64,000 nt of DNA from CAVWCW01 sp963753615 (lineage in GTDB: Bacteria; Pseudomonadota; Gammaproteobacteria; Chromatiales; Chromatiaceae). The position numbers and the translations under genes were made by a program. A model generated the notes under the pieces. That model was not told where the DNA came from. It saw only the letters and a program-made list of their open reading frames with translations, and searched no databases. The DNA lies in assembly GCA_963753615.1 (NCBI GenBank), contig CAVWCW010000007.1, forward strand, positions 1-64,000. Reading direction: 5' to 3'. Of the stretch, positions 35,358 to 44,858 are shown piece by piece. Every line of letters starts with the position of its first letter. The first letter of the stretch is position 1.

Positions 35358-35959
35358 TCGGGCGCCTGCGCGGCGAGTTGGCGGCCAAGCACCCGCCCTG
35401 GCTGCTGCTGGACGTGCAGGGGGTCGGTTACGAGTTGGAGGCCCCGATGTCCACCTTCTACCAGTTGCCCGCGCTCGGCCAGCCGGTGACGCTGGTTACC
35501 CATCTGGCGATCCGGGATGACGCCCATGTGCTCTACGGCTTCTCCCAAGAGGGCGAGCGCGCCCTGTTCCGCAGCTTGCTCAAGGTCAGCGGGGTCGGCG
35601 CCAAGATGGCCCTGGCCATCCTCTCGGGAATGAGCGTGGACGAGTTCGCGCGCTGCGTACAGGCTGCGGACAGCGCCGCGCTGGTGCGCCTGCCCGGTAT
35701 CGGCAAGCGCACCGCCGAGCGCCTGATCGTGGAGATGCGCGATCGCTTGGAAGGGAACGCCGTCGCGACCGGCCAAGGCTCGCCCCCAATGCCCGGCAGC
35801 ATCCAGCCGAGCGCTTCCGCCGAGGCCGCAGAGGCCCTGGTGGCGCTGGGCTACAAGCCCGTGGAGGCCAATCGTATGGTGAAGGCAGTCGCCGCTGAAG
35901 GCCAGAGCAGCGAGCAGATCATCCGCACCGCCCTTCAGGGCCTGGCCCCAAGGCGCTGA
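35354..35959 (+). CDS. ruvA: Holliday junction branch migration protein RuvA
   Basis: A 201-residue subunit that binds the Holliday junction and recruits the RuvB motor. Domain I begins MIGRLRGELA with LLLDVQGVGYEL. The helix-hairpin-helix motifs are LLKVSGVGAKMALAIL and LVRLPGIGKRTAERLIVEM. The flexible linker and the C-terminal RuvB-binding domain (EAAEALVALGYKPVEANRMV) follow. The start is the ATG at 35354 in the ATGA overlap with ruvC; an in-frame GTG lies three codons earlier. Confidence 0.97.
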   Translation: MIGRLRGELAAKHPPWLLLDVQGVGYELEAPMSTFYQLPALGQPVTLVTHLAIRDDAHVLYGFSQEGERALFRSLLKVSGVGAKMALAILSGMSVDEFARCVQAADSAALVRLPGIGKRTAERLIVEMRDRLEGNAVATGQGSPPMPGSIQPSASAEAAEALVALGYKPVEANRMVKAVAAEGQSSEQIIRTALQGLAPRR

Positions 35960-35967
35960 ACTGAGCG

Positions 35968-37002
35968 ATGCAACCGGAACGCCTCATCGACCCCGACTCC
36001 CGGCGCGAGGAAGAGGCCTTGGACCGCGCCATCCGCCCCAAGCGGCTGGCCGATTACGTGGGCCAACCTGTGGTGCGCGAGCAGATGGAGATCTTCATCC
36101 ACGCCGCCCGCGGCCGCAGCGAGGCCCTGGACCATGTGCTGATCTTCGGGCCGCCGGGACTCGGCAAGACCACCCTGGCCCATATCATTGCCAACGAGAT
36201 GGGGGTCAACCTGCGCCAGACCTCGGGCCCGGTGTTGGAGAGGCCCGGCGACCTGGCCGCCCTGCTCACCAACCTGGAGCCCCACGACCTGCTGTTCGTC
36301 GACGAGATCCACCGCCTGAGCCCGGTAGTGGAGGAAGTCCTGTACCCGGCGATGGAGGACTACCAGCTCGACATCATGATCGGCGAAGGCCCGGCGGCAC
36401 GTTCGATCAAGCTCGACCTGCCGCCCTTTACCCTGGTCGGGGCCACCACCCGGGCCGGGCTGCTGACCTCGCCCCTGCGCGATCGCTTCGGCATCGTGCA
36501 ACGGCTGGAGTTCTACTCGGATGCGGACCTGACCCATATCGTGGCCCGCTCCGCCGGCATCCTCCAGATCGAGACCGAATCCGCCGGCGCCGGCGAGATC
36601 GCGCGCCGCTCCCGCGGCACCCCGCGCATTGCCAACCGGCTGCTGCGGCGGGTGCGCGACTACGCCCAGGTCAAGGCCGACGGCCGGGTCAGTGCGGAGG
36701 TCGCCGACCTGGCGCTCGGCATGCTCAAGGTGGACGCCAACGGCTTCGACATCATGGACCGCAAGCTGCTTTCGGCGGTGATCCAGAAGTTCGACGGCGG
36801 TCCGGTGGGGGTGGACAGCCTGGCGGCAGCCATCGGCGAGGAGCGCGGCACCATCGAAGACGTGCTCGAGCCGTTCCTGATCCAGCAGGGCTTTCTGATG
36901 CGTACCCCGCGCGGGCGGGTAGCCACCCAGGCCGCCTACCGCCACTTCGGTCTGGCGCCGCCCGAACAGACCATGGGCGGCACCCCGGACCTGTTCGAAT
37001 AA
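35968..37002 (+). CDS. ruvB: Holliday junction branch migration ATPase RuvB
   Basis: A 344-residue AAA+ motor that drives branch migration with RuvA. Seen: the N-terminal LDRAIRPKRLADYVGQ, Walker A GPPGLGKTTLAH (about residues 56-67), Walker B LLFVDEIHRLSP (~108), sensor 1 TLVGATTRAG, arginine-finger region LRDRFG and the C-terminal winged helix (FLIQQGFLMRTPRGRVAT). It starts eight bases behind ruvA. The length matches the family. Confidence 0.98.
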   Translation: MQPERLIDPDSRREEEALDRAIRPKRLADYVGQPVVREQMEIFIHAARGRSEALDHVLIFGPPGLGKTTLAHIIANEMGVNLRQTSGPVLERPGDLAALLTNLEPHDLLFVDEIHRLSPVVEEVLYPAMEDYQLDIMIGEGPAARSIKLDLPPFTLVGATTRAGLLTSPLRDRFGIVQRLEFYSDADLTHIVARSAGILQIETESAGAGEIARRSRGTPRIANRLLRRVRDYAQVKADGRVSAEVADLALGMLKVDANGFDIMDRKLLSAVIQKFDGGPVGVDSLAAAIGEERGTIEDVLEPFLIQQGFLMRTPRGRVATQAAYRHFGLAPPEQTMGGTPDLFE

Positions 37003-37048
37003 TCCGGAACCCAGCCCCAAATACCCAGTCTTAGGATGCAGCAGCGCG

Positions 37049-37459
37049 ATGGCGAGTGAGTTTATCTGGCCGGTGCGGGTCTATTACGAGGACACCGACG
37101 CCGGCGGCGTGGTCTACTACGCCAATTACCTCCGGTTCATGGAGCGGGCGCGCACCGAGTGGCTGCGCGCCAAAGGTTTCGAACAGGACCGGCTGCGGGA
37201 CCAGGCGGGCGTCGTGTTCGCGGTGCGCCAGGTGCAGCTAGATTACTTGCGCCCGGCCCGCTTCAACCAGGCCCTGGAAGTCAGCGTGGCCCTGAGCGAA
37301 GTCGGCCGCGCCAGCCTCACGCTGGACCAAGAGGTGCGCGGCCCGGACGCCAAGCCCTGCTGCCGCGGCCGGGTCAAGGTGGCCTGCGTTGACATCCAGC
37401 GGTTTCGCCCCGCCCCGATCCCGCCGGACCTGATGAGGGAGTTGCTCGATGTCCAATGA
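37049..37459 (+). CDS. ybgC: Tol-Pal system acyl-CoA thioesterase YbgC
   Basis: A 136-residue hotdog-fold thioesterase. The active-site region VYYEDTDAGGVVYYANYLRFMERART, with the catalytic Asp, is near the N-terminus, followed by VRQVQLDYLRPARF. YbgC hydrolyses short or long acyl-CoA and interacts with phospholipid synthesis enzymes; it is the first gene of the tol-pal operon. It overlaps tolQ by 11 bases. The gap to ruvB is only 46 bases, so ruv and tol genes may be partly co-transcribed. Confidence 0.95.
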   Translation: MASEFIWPVRVYYEDTDAGGVVYYANYLRFMERARTEWLRAKGFEQDRLRDQAGVVFAVRQVQLDYLRPARFNQALEVSVALSEVGRASLTLDQEVRGPDAKPCCRGRVKVACVDIQRFRPAPIPPDLMRELLDVQ

Positions 37460-38123
37460 CCTGTCTTTTCTGCACCTGGTGCTCCATGCCAGCGCGGTGG
37501 TGCAGTTGGTAATGTTGCTGCTGGTGTCCGCCTCGCTGATTTCCTGGACCATGATTTTTGACCGCGCCCGGGTGCTGAAGCGTGCCAAAGGCGACGCGAA
37601 CGAGTTCGAAAAGCGATTCTGGTCCGGTGGCGACCTCGGAGACCTGTTCCGCCAACTCGAACGCGACAGCGAGGGCGTCAAGGGCATGGCTGCGATCTTC
37701 CGCGCCGGCTTCCGCGAGTTCGCGCGTTTGCGCCAGTCCAGCCGCATCGATCCCATGGACGTGGTGAGCGGCGCCCAACGCTCGATGCGGGTGGTGCTGA
37801 ATCGGGAGATGGACCACCTGGAGGCGAACCTGCCGTTCCTCGCCACGGTTGGCTCCACCAGTCCCTACGTAGGCCTGTTCGGCACCGTCTGGGGCATCAT
37901 GAATTCCTTCACCGCGCTGGGAAACGTTAAGCAGGCGACCCTGGCCCTGGTGGCCCCGGGCATCGCCGAAGCCCTGATCGCCACCGCCATCGGCCTGTTC
38001 GCCGCCATCCCGGCGGTGATCGCCTACAACCGCTACGCCAGCGACGTCGAGCGCCTCAACAACCGCTATGACGACTTCCTGGAGGAGTTTTCCACCATCC
38101 TGCAGCGTCAGGCCCATGCCTAA
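37449..38123 (+). CDS. tolQ: TolQ, proton-channel subunit of the Tol-Pal system
   Basis: A 224-residue inner-membrane protein homologous to ExbB/MotA. It has three membrane helices: an N-terminal one (LVMLLLVSASLISWTMIF) and two in the second half (VGSTSPYVGLFGTVWGIMNSF and VAPGIAEALIATAIGLFAAIPAVIAYNR), with a cytoplasmic loop between. TolQ with TolR uses the proton gradient to energise TolA, keeping the outer membrane invaginated at division. It overlaps ybgC at its start and is followed by tolR after 30 bases. The length is normal. Confidence 0.97.
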   Translation: MSNDLSFLHLVLHASAVVQLVMLLLVSASLISWTMIFDRARVLKRAKGDANEFEKRFWSGGDLGDLFRQLERDSEGVKGMAAIFRAGFREFARLRQSSRIDPMDVVSGAQRSMRVVLNREMDHLEANLPFLATVGSTSPYVGLFGTVWGIMNSFTALGNVKQATLALVAPGIAEALIATAIGLFAAIPAVIAYNRYASDVERLNNRYDDFLEEFSTILQRQAHA

Positions 38124-38153
38124 TCTCCGCTCCAGCCGAAGGAGCAGCGTCTG

Positions 38154-38579
<426 letters not shown>

Positions 38580-38583
38580 ACTG

Positions 38584-39462
38584 ATGTGGGCGGTGATCCG
38601 GCGAAACCCCCTGGCCGCCCTGCTGGCCCTGGTTCTGCACCTGTTGCTGGCCGGGTTCCTGATCTTCGGCGTCGATTGGTGGGACGCACCGCAGCCGATC
38701 AAGCCCAAGGCGCCCCCGGTGCAGGCCCAGGTGATCGACGGCCAGAAGCTGGAGGCGGAAAAGCGGCGCCAGGCGGAGGCGCAGCAACGCAAGCTCGATG
38801 AGGCGAAGCTTAGGGCCGAGGCGGAAACGCGCAAGCAGGAGGAAGCCCGGCGTCAGGCAGCGGAAGCGAAGCGCAAGGCGGCGGAGGCCGAGCAACGTAA
38901 GCAGGAAGCCGCCGAGCGCAAGGCTGCCGAGGCAAAGCGCAAGCGCGAGGCCGCCGAGCGCGCGGCGACCGAAGCCAAGCGCAAAAAGGAGGAAGCTGGA
39001 CGCAAGGCGGCGGAGGAAAAGCGCAGGCAGGAAGCCAAGCGCAAGGCCGAGGAGGCCCGTAAGGCAGAGGAGGCCCGTAAGGCGGAGGAGACCCGAAAGG
39101 CCGAGGAGGCGCGTAAGGCCGCCGCGAAAAGGGCCCGGGAGGACGCCCTACAGGCACAAATGGAGGCGGAAGAGAACGCCCGCGAGATCGAGCTTTACGT
39201 GGGCTCGATCAAGCGTCAGATCGAACTCAAGTGGCTGAAGCCGCCGAACGCCGGCAGCGGCCTGCGCTGTACGCTGAAGGTACGACTGATCCCCGGCGGC
39301 GACGTGGTGCCGGGCAGCGTGCGGGTGGTCGCGGGCAGCGGCAACGAACGCTTTGACCGCTCGGTAGAGGCCGCGGTATACAAGGCGTCGCCGCTGCCGG
39401 TGCCCAGCGGCAAGCTGTTCGAATCCTTCCGCGAGCTGACCCTGGTATTCGACCCGGACTGA
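38584..39462 (+). CDS. tolA: TolA, periplasm-spanning linker protein
   Basis: A 292-residue protein with an N-terminal membrane anchor (LAALLALVLHLLLAGFLIFGV) and a very long charged helix (~55-195) made of K-A-E-A-R-K-type repeats (for instance EEARKAEEARKAEETRKAE). The C-terminal globular domain (~205-292) resembles TolA III/TonB-C (YVGSIKRQIELKWLKPP). It reaches through the periplasm to Pal and TolB. The repetitive helix coding region is prone to length change between strains. It is in the conserved operon position between tolR and tolB. Confidence 0.95.
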   Translation: MWAVIRRNPLAALLALVLHLLLAGFLIFGVDWWDAPQPIKPKAPPVQAQVIDGQKLEAEKRRQAEAQQRKLDEAKLRAEAETRKQEEARRQAAEAKRKAAEAEQRKQEAAERKAAEAKRKREAAERAATEAKRKKEEAGRKAAEEKRRQEAKRKAEEARKAEEARKAEETRKAEEARKAAAKRAREDALQAQMEAEENAREIELYVGSIKRQIELKWLKPPNAGSGLRCTLKVRLIPGGDVVPGSVRVVAGSGNERFDRSVEAAVYKASPLPVPSGKLFESFRELTLVFDPD

Positions 39463-39476
39463 GAGACGAGACCACG

Positions 39477-40763
39477 ATGTACAAGACCCTGATCGCTATC
39501 CTTATGCTGTGCTGGCAAATGCCGGCCCAGGCCCTGACCATCGAAATCACCGAAGGCGTCGAAGGGGCGCTGCCGATCGCTGTGGTGCCATTCGGGTGGC
39601 AGGGGACGGGCGCCCCGCCGGCCCCGGCGCTGAGCGATATCGTCGATGCCGACCTGCAGCGCAGCGGGCGCTTCAAGACGCTGCCGGTAGGCGACATGCT
39701 GGCCCGCCCCCAAACCCAGTCCGAAGTCGACTTCCGCGACTGGCGGGTACTGGGCATGGACTACCTGGTGATCGGCCAGCTGAGCGCCAACGGCCCGGGT
39801 GGCTATCTGGTGCGGTTCCAGCTGTTCGACGTCTTCCGCGGCGAACAGTTGGCCGGCTTCCATGTGCCCACCACCGAGCGCAACCTGCGCGCCACCGGCC
39901 ACCAGATTAGCGACATCGTCTACGAGAAGCTGCTCGGCGAGCGCGGCGCCTTCGCCACTCGAATCGCCTATATCACCTCGGTGGCCAAGGGCGACCAGCG
40001 TCAGGTGGAACTGCGCATCGCCGATGCCGACGGCCACGCCCCCCAGACCATCGTCCGCTCGGAGGAGCCGCTGATGTCTCCGGCCTGGTCTCCGGATGGC
40101 AAGCGCCTGGCCTACGTTTCCTTTGAGCAGGGAAAGCCGGCAATCTATGTTCAGGAAGTGCTCACCGGACGGCGCGAGCAAGTGGCGAGCTACCCGGGCA
40201 TCAACGGGGCCCCGGCCTGGTCCCCCGACGGCCGCAAGCTGGCGCTCACCCTGTCCAAGGACGGCAACCCGGACGTCTTCGTGCTCGACCTGGCGAGCCG
40301 CCGCCTCACTGCCGTGACCCGCCATTACGGCATCGACACCGAGGCCGCCTGGTCGCCGGACGGCCGCTACCTGGTGTTTACCTCCGACCGCGGCGGCGCG
40401 CCCCAGATCTACCGCTCAAGCGTCGCCGGCGGGACTGCCGAGCGTCTGACTTTCGAGCACCCCTACAATGCCAGCGCCTCCTACAGCCCCGACGGCAAGA
40501 CGCTGACCCTGGTCACCCGGGTCGGCAGCGACTACCGGATCGGCCTGCTGGACCTCGCCAACAAGAGGCTCCAGGTGCTGAGCAACGGTGGACTCGACGA
40601 GTCTCCCAGTTTCGCCCCGAACGGGGGCATGATAATTTACGCAGCCAAGACCGATTCCCGCGGCCTGCTGGAGGCCGTGTCAGTGGACGGCCGGGTGCGC
40701 CAACGCCTTGCCCTGGATTCAGGCGACGTACGTGAGCCAGCCTGGGCGCCCTATTCCCGATAG
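39477..40763 (+). CDS. tolB: TolB, periplasmic beta-propeller of the Tol-Pal system
   Basis: A 428-residue secreted protein. It has a signal peptide (cleavage after AQA), an N-terminal alpha/beta domain (~22-165, with IAVVPFGWQG and IVDADLQRSGRFKTL), then a six-bladed propeller built from WD40-like repeats (PAWSPDGKRLAYVSFE, PAWSPDGRKLALTLS, AAWSPDGRYLVFTSD, ASYSPDGKTLTLVTR). TolB binds Pal and TolA in the periplasm. It is 14 bases behind tolA and 16 bases before pal. The length is normal. Confidence 0.97.
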   Translation: MYKTLIAILMLCWQMPAQALTIEITEGVEGALPIAVVPFGWQGTGAPPAPALSDIVDADLQRSGRFKTLPVGDMLARPQTQSEVDFRDWRVLGMDYLVIGQLSANGPGGYLVRFQLFDVFRGEQLAGFHVPTTERNLRATGHQISDIVYEKLLGERGAFATRIAYITSVAKGDQRQVELRIADADGHAPQTIVRSEEPLMSPAWSPDGKRLAYVSFEQGKPAIYVQEVLTGRREQVASYPGINGAPAWSPDGRKLALTLSKDGNPDVFVLDLASRRLTAVTRHYGIDTEAAWSPDGRYLVFTSDRGGAPQIYRSSVAGGTAERLTFEHPYNASASYSPDGKTLTLVTRVGSDYRIGLLDLANKRLQVLSNGGLDESPSFAPNGGMIIYAAKTDSRGLLEAVSVDGRVRQRLALDSGDVREPAWAPYSR

Positions 40764-40779
40764 ACGGAGACACGTCGAA

Positions 40780-41322
40780 ATGAAGCAAACCTTACTCACC
40801 CTGGCCCTGATCGGCGCCTTGCTGCTGGCGGGCTGCGCCTCTACCCCGACCGAGGACGAGGCCGGCGGCGCTCCAATCAGCGACACCTATGGTGGCGCCG
40901 GGGGCAGCGGCGCGGACGACTCCGGCGCCAGCACGATGGGCGCCGCCGGCGCGAGCGCCTGGACAGGCAGCCCCCTCGATAACCCGGACAGCCCCCTGTC
41001 GACCAGGGTAATTTACTTCGAGTACGACAGCAGCGAGATTCGCAGCGAGTTCCGTCCTGTGCTGCGGGCCCATGCCGAGTACCTGGCCGCCAACCCGACC
41101 CAGTACCTGATCTTGGAGGGACACGCCGACGAGCGCGGCTCGCGGGAATACAACATCGCGCTGGGTGAACGGCGCGCCGATGCCGTTGAGCGCGTGATGG
41201 TGGCCGAAGGGGCCGCCCCTGGCCAGCTGTCCGTCGTCAGCTACGGCGAGGAGCGTCCATCCTCCCTGGGCACCGGAGAAGAGGCCATGTCGCTAAACCG
41301 CCGAGTCGAGATCCTCTACTGA
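40780..41322 (+). CDS. pal: Pal, peptidoglycan-associated lipoprotein
   Basis: A 180-residue outer-membrane lipoprotein. The signal peptide ends in the lipobox LLLAGC (Cys about residue 22). A Gly/Ser-rich linker (~30-65) is followed by the OmpA-like peptidoglycan-binding domain (VIYFEYDSSEIRSEFRP, LEGHADERGSREYNIALGERRADAVERV). I start at MKQTLLTLAL (ACGGAGAC upstream) because this gives the proper lipoprotein signal. The TGA overlaps the ATG of cpoB by one base. Confidence 0.97.
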   Translation: MKQTLLTLALIGALLLAGCASTPTEDEAGGAPISDTYGGAGGSGADDSGASTMGAAGASAWTGSPLDNPDSPLSTRVIYFEYDSSEIRSEFRPVLRAHAEYLAANPTQYLILEGHADERGSREYNIALGERRADAVERVMVAEGAAPGQLSVVSYGEERPSSLGTGEEAMSLNRRVEILY

Positions 41323-42080
41323 TGCGCCAACCAGGCAAGGCTACGCTGTTGTTGGCCCTCGGGGTGGCGTTCGCCTTGCCCGCATCGGCGGGCGAACTGG
41401 AGCGACGGGTCGAGCGGATCGAGCGGACCCTGGAGAATCAGAACCTGGCCGACGTGATACTGCAAATGCAACGCCTGCAGCAAGAGGTCCAGGAACTGCG
41501 CGGCCAGTTGGAGGTGCAAACCCACCGCCTGGAGGCGCAGAGTCAACGCCAGCGCGACCTTTACCTGGACCTGGATCAGCGGCTCAATCAGCTCGGCGGT
41601 GGAGCAGCGCCGCCCCCTGGAGAGATCCCAACCCGACCTGGCGCCAATGCCGGGGCTCAGTCCCCGAGCCCGCCGCCGCCTGCCGGAGACCTGGCCCAGG
41701 AGGAGGCGGACTACCAGCAGGCCTTCGAGTTATTGAAGGAACGCCGGTATCAGGAAGCCATCGCCGCCTTCGAGACCCTGCGCCTGCGCTATCCGAGCGG
41801 CCGCTACGCGGACAACGCCCAATACTGGCTTGCCGAGGCCCATTATGTAACCCGGGACTTCGAGCGGGCCCAGGCCGAGTTCGAGGCCCTGCTTTCCGAA
41901 TACCCCGATAGCGCCAAGGTACCCGGCGCCTTGCTCAAGCTCGGCTATATCCGCTACGAACAACAACAATGGACCCAGGCGCGCGAGTTGCTGGAGCGTC
42001 TGCAACGCGACTATCCGGGATCCACTGAGGCCCGCCTGGCTGCGGCGCGCCTGGATAAAATGCGCCAGGAGGGGCGCTAA
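41322..42080 (+). CDS. cpoB: CpoB/YbgF, cell division coordinator
   Basis: A 252-residue periplasmic protein. It has a signal peptide (cleavage after ASA), an N-terminal trimerising coiled coil (~25-90, heptads rich in L, Q and R such as VILQMQRLQQEVQELR), a proline-rich linker and a C-terminal TPR domain (~130-250, for example YQQAFELLKERRYQEAIAAFE). CpoB links Tol-Pal action with peptidoglycan synthesis at the septum. It is the last gene of the operon, translationally coupled to pal. Confidence 0.95.
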   Translation: MRQPGKATLLLALGVAFALPASAGELERRVERIERTLENQNLADVILQMQRLQQEVQELRGQLEVQTHRLEAQSQRQRDLYLDLDQRLNQLGGGAAPPPGEIPTRPGANAGAQSPSPPPPAGDLAQEEADYQQAFELLKERRYQEAIAAFETLRLRYPSGRYADNAQYWLAEAHYVTRDFERAQAEFEALLSEYPDSAKVPGALLKLGYIRYEQQQWTQARELLERLQRDYPGSTEARLAAARLDKMRQEGR

Positions 42081-42511
42081 CCCGCAGCGGTGGACTGCCG
42101 GGGGGAGCCAACACTTGTCTCGCCCGCGCATTGCCGGGGTTCTCTCGCCGCGGGGCGACGCGTTCGAATCGGACCCTGTGGAGGAGCCGCGATAGCGAAA
42201 TCGGTTCGGAACTCGCTAGCGCAGGCTAACCCGCATACCTCACCAGGCCCCCACCCCTTACTAGCCCAAGCTTTCAGGGAAAGCCGCCGCCCGTTGGTCG
42301 GCGCTTTGATGACGCCGGTCGCAATTCGGGCAAAGATCCGAACTCCGCGGTTGAATTTCCCCGCCCATGGGATAGAATCGAACGAAAAGAATTCGGTTAA
42401 GTTACCGAATATAAGATATTTCCCGGGCGGATTATTGCCCAACGGAGAACCGACAGAGCCTTCACCGCGCAAATGCGGAAATTCCTGCCAATCGTTTAGG
42501 GACTCGCCACT
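42081..42511. other. Intergenic stretch before the PPC-domain gene
   Basis: No gene is supported. It contains a perfect inverted repeat at 42391-42410 and an AT-richer segment (42380-42425) likely to hold the promoter of the downstream gene. Confidence 0.5.
42391..42410. promoter_or_regulatory. Inverted repeat ATTCGGT-N6-ACCGAAT
   Basis: Seven-base perfect arms in an AT-rich segment about 100 bases before the ATG at 42512. It is a candidate regulator-binding site for the secreted protein gene; the binding factor is unknown. Confidence 0.4.
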
Positions 42512-43954
42512 ATGCAAAAACCACTCAAGCACCTGATCCTGGCCCTTGCGCTGAGCGCATCCCCCACCTGGTGCCTGGCGGGAGTCACTCTGCCTGGAGA
42601 CCCAACGGACCCAACGGACCCAACCGACCCAACGGACCCGACCCTCCCAACGGACCCCACGGATCCCATAGACCCCACAGACGTGGTGGCACAAACGATG
42701 GCCCTTTGTAGAGAGAGCCCGGCGACCTGCGGCATCACCCTGGAAGATATTCTCGGAGAGATCCAGTTCGGCGAGACCGAGCCCAACAACCACATCCTGA
42801 GCGCGGATCTTCTGACCCCGGAGATCCCCATGCCCGGACAACTCTATTCCCAAACCGACCAGGACTGGTTTACCTTCGACACGACCGAAGCCAACACCGT
42901 AGTCACCACCCTGTTCACCGCATCCACCAACGCGACGAGCATATCGATCAGGGACGCCTATGGTAATGTCCTGGCTGTGAATGATTCCGCCGCCGGCGAA
43001 GAATTCAATTTCGACACCACGCTCGCACAGCCTGGGCCTTACTATATTGTCGTCGAATCCTCGGTGGTCGACGGGGAGGCCTTTACCAATGCCGGATACC
43101 AGATTTCGATCGTCCTGAGTTTGAGCGGAAACCCCTCGCAGCAACCGCCTTTCAATTTCCACGACGCCGAAACCGAGTTCAATGACCTGTTTACCATGGC
43201 CGATCCCCTGGTCGCGGACATCGTCACTCAGGGCCAGATCGTCCGCCCCATGGACATCGATTTCTATCGCATCGATACCGCGGGCAACGAAATCCTCCAC
43301 TTCGAACTCTGTTACCCGAACACCAGTTGTTTCGGCGAAGGCGCCTGGGCCATGTTCGTTTTCGAAGGCAGCCAGGTCAACAACGATCAGTTGTTCGGCG
43401 GCATCGAACAGTGCCGCATAGACAGCGAAGGTTTCGTCACCTGCATCGACGGTGTCATCGAGGGAGACCGGGCCCCGCTGTATTACCTGGCGGAGTTCGG
43501 CCGCTTCAACAGTTCCTGGGCCGGCGTGATCGACCCGACCTGGGGCGACGAATACGCCGTCGACGTCGGGCTGGAACGACCCGGGACCTATTTCGTGGCC
43601 ATTTCGCCGGTTCTCAAGCGGGAAAACGGTGACGTGGTGCTGAACCTCGTATCGGTCCAGGGAGGTCCGGACGTCTTCGGACTCGTATTCGAGCCCTTCA
43701 GCGAGGACCAATACACCTTCCGCGTCAGCAAGACCTCGCTGGCCCCTTCCAGCGCCCCCACCAACTTGGGCAAGGCGTTGGAAAAGGCCCGCACTTCCTT
43801 CGACCCCAATACGCAAGAGGTGCATGTCCCAGAGGTACGCGTCGGATCCAACGTCTACAGCGCCGATATGCACCTGGTGCTGCCGTCTTCCGGGCCGATC
43901 CTGTTGGAATTGGATAAGCTGAAATTGGTAACAGATCCGATCGTCGTGGAATAG
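42512..43954 (+). CDS. Secreted PPC-domain protein with Pro-Thr-Asp repeat linker
   Basis: A 480-residue exported protein of unknown role. It has a signal peptide (~1-23) and then a low-complexity linker of DPT units (about residues 29-57). Two regions resemble bacterial pre-peptidase C-terminal domains: ETEPNNHILSADLL...QDWFTFDT (~87-205) and ETEFNDLFTMADPL...MDIDFYRIDT (~222-370). The end is not a recognisable sorting tail. PPC domains are usually attached to secreted peptidases or surface proteins, but no catalytic domain is seen here. Two Cys pairs (MALCRESPATCG, ELCYPNTSCFG) suggest disulfides. A palindrome lies upstream. It stands alone between cpoB and a minus-strand lipoprotein gene. 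Confidence 0.75.
   Translation: MQKPLKHLILALALSASPTWCLAGVTLPGDPTDPTDPTDPTDPTLPTDPTDPIDPTDVVAQTMALCRESPATCGITLEDILGEIQFGETEPNNHILSADLLTPEIPMPGQLYSQTDQDWFTFDTTEANTVVTTLFTASTNATSISIRDAYGNVLAVNDSAAGEEFNFDTTLAQPGPYYIVVESSVVDGEAFTNAGYQISIVLSLSGNPSQQPPFNFHDAETEFNDLFTMADPLVADIVTQGQIVRPMDIDFYRIDTAGNEILHFELCYPNTSCFGEGAWAMFVFEGSQVNNDQLFGGIEQCRIDSEGFVTCIDGVIEGDRAPLYYLAEFGRFNSSWAGVIDPTWGDEYAVDVGLERPGTYFVAISPVLKRENGDVVLNLVSVQGGPDVFGLVFEPFSEDQYTFRVSKTSLAPSSAPTNLGKALEKARTSFDPNTQEVHVPEVRVGSNVYSADMHLVLPSSGPILLELDKLKLVTDPIVVE
42600..42684. repeat. Nine-base coding tandem repeat (CCAACGGAC)
   Basis: About nine degenerate units encode the DPT linker of the secreted protein. Such arrays change length by slippage; because the unit is a multiple of three the frame is preserved. 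Confidence 0.75.
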
Positions 43955-44212
43955 ACGTCCCGACCCTGCCAGCCCACCACGCGGCTGAGCAACAAGGCCC
44001 CTGGGGCAGCGGGTCTCTCCCCGCCGCTGCTCCAGGGTTCAGTACCCTACCCCGTATTTCCGCTCCACACGGCTGCCGTGCCGGTAGCGCCAGCGGCGCC
44101 TCGATCCTATCTCCTATCAATTCCGAATTAGAGCGGTCAGCAACAGACAAGCCGCAGCCACCGGCACCCGCCGCCTAGCAATGATCGGCTCCTGCCGCTC
44201 GCGGCGAATCGC

Positions 44213-44854
44213 TCACTCATCGCCCGTTTCGGGCAGGGCTCCGGCCCGCTGCAGCAATAGAAAAACGGCTTCGGCCATGCGCCGGTAGCCTTCGGCATTG
44301 GGGTGGATTCGATCGGACTTGAGGGCCGGATCGGAAAGCACCTCCGCGATCACCCCCGCCTCCATAGGCAGTTGCAAGGCCTCGGCCAAACGGCCGTAGA
44401 GTTCCGCGCTCTCAAGCCCCAGGAGGGCCGGGCGCGGAACCGCGAGGAGTACGACCGGGACCCCGCGCTCGCGGCTGAGACGGACCATGCGTTCCAGATT
44501 GGAGGCGATCCCGGCAGGCGGTTGCTTGCGCAGCAGGTCGTTGCCGCCGTGACAGAGCAACAAAAGCTGGGGCCGGTGCAGGTCCAACAGCCCCGGCAGG
44601 CGCTCCAGGCCCTGGGCCGACAACTCCCCGGGCTTGCCGGCATTGATCACGCTACGGCCGCTGAGGACCGCAAGCCGCTCCGGATAGCCCTGGCCGCTCG
44701 GGGCCCCGCTGCCGTAGGTCAGGCTATCGCCAAAGGCCAACAGGCGGGCATCTTCCGCCAGCGGTGAAAGCTGAGGTATCGGCTGGCTGCAAGCAGCGAG
44801 CAGAAGACAGATCAGCGGCCAAATCAGGGGGCCGGCGCGCGCGGCGAGGCTCAC
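44213..44854 (-). CDS. SGNH/GDSL-type esterase lipoprotein
   Basis: A 213-residue protein with a lipobox signal (CLLLAAC, Cys about residue 22) and the SGNH-hydrolase blocks: LAFGDSLTYGSG (nucleophile Ser), VINAGKPG, LLLLCHGGNDLLR and the C-terminal DRIHPNAEGY with the catalytic Asp/His. It is similar to TesA-type arylesterase/lysophospholipase, but anchored by lipid instead of being soluble. It follows the NUDIX gene by only four bases, so the two are probably one transcript. The substrate is unknown. Confidence 0.85.
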   Translation of the reverse strand: MSLAARAGPLIWPLICLLLAACSQPIPQLSPLAEDARLLAFGDSLTYGSGAPSGQGYPERLAVLSGRSVINAGKPGELSAQGLERLPGLLDLHRPQLLLLCHGGNDLLRKQPPAGIASNLERMVRLSRERGVPVVLLAVPRPALLGLESAELYGRLAEALQLPMEAGVIAEVLSDPALKSDRIHPNAEGYRRMAEAVFLLLQRAGALPETGDE

Positions 44855-44858
44855 GATC

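Noticed and set aside
42150..42185. tRNA T-loop-like GCGTTCGAATC
   Set aside because: No acceptor, anticodon or D-arm pairing surrounds it.
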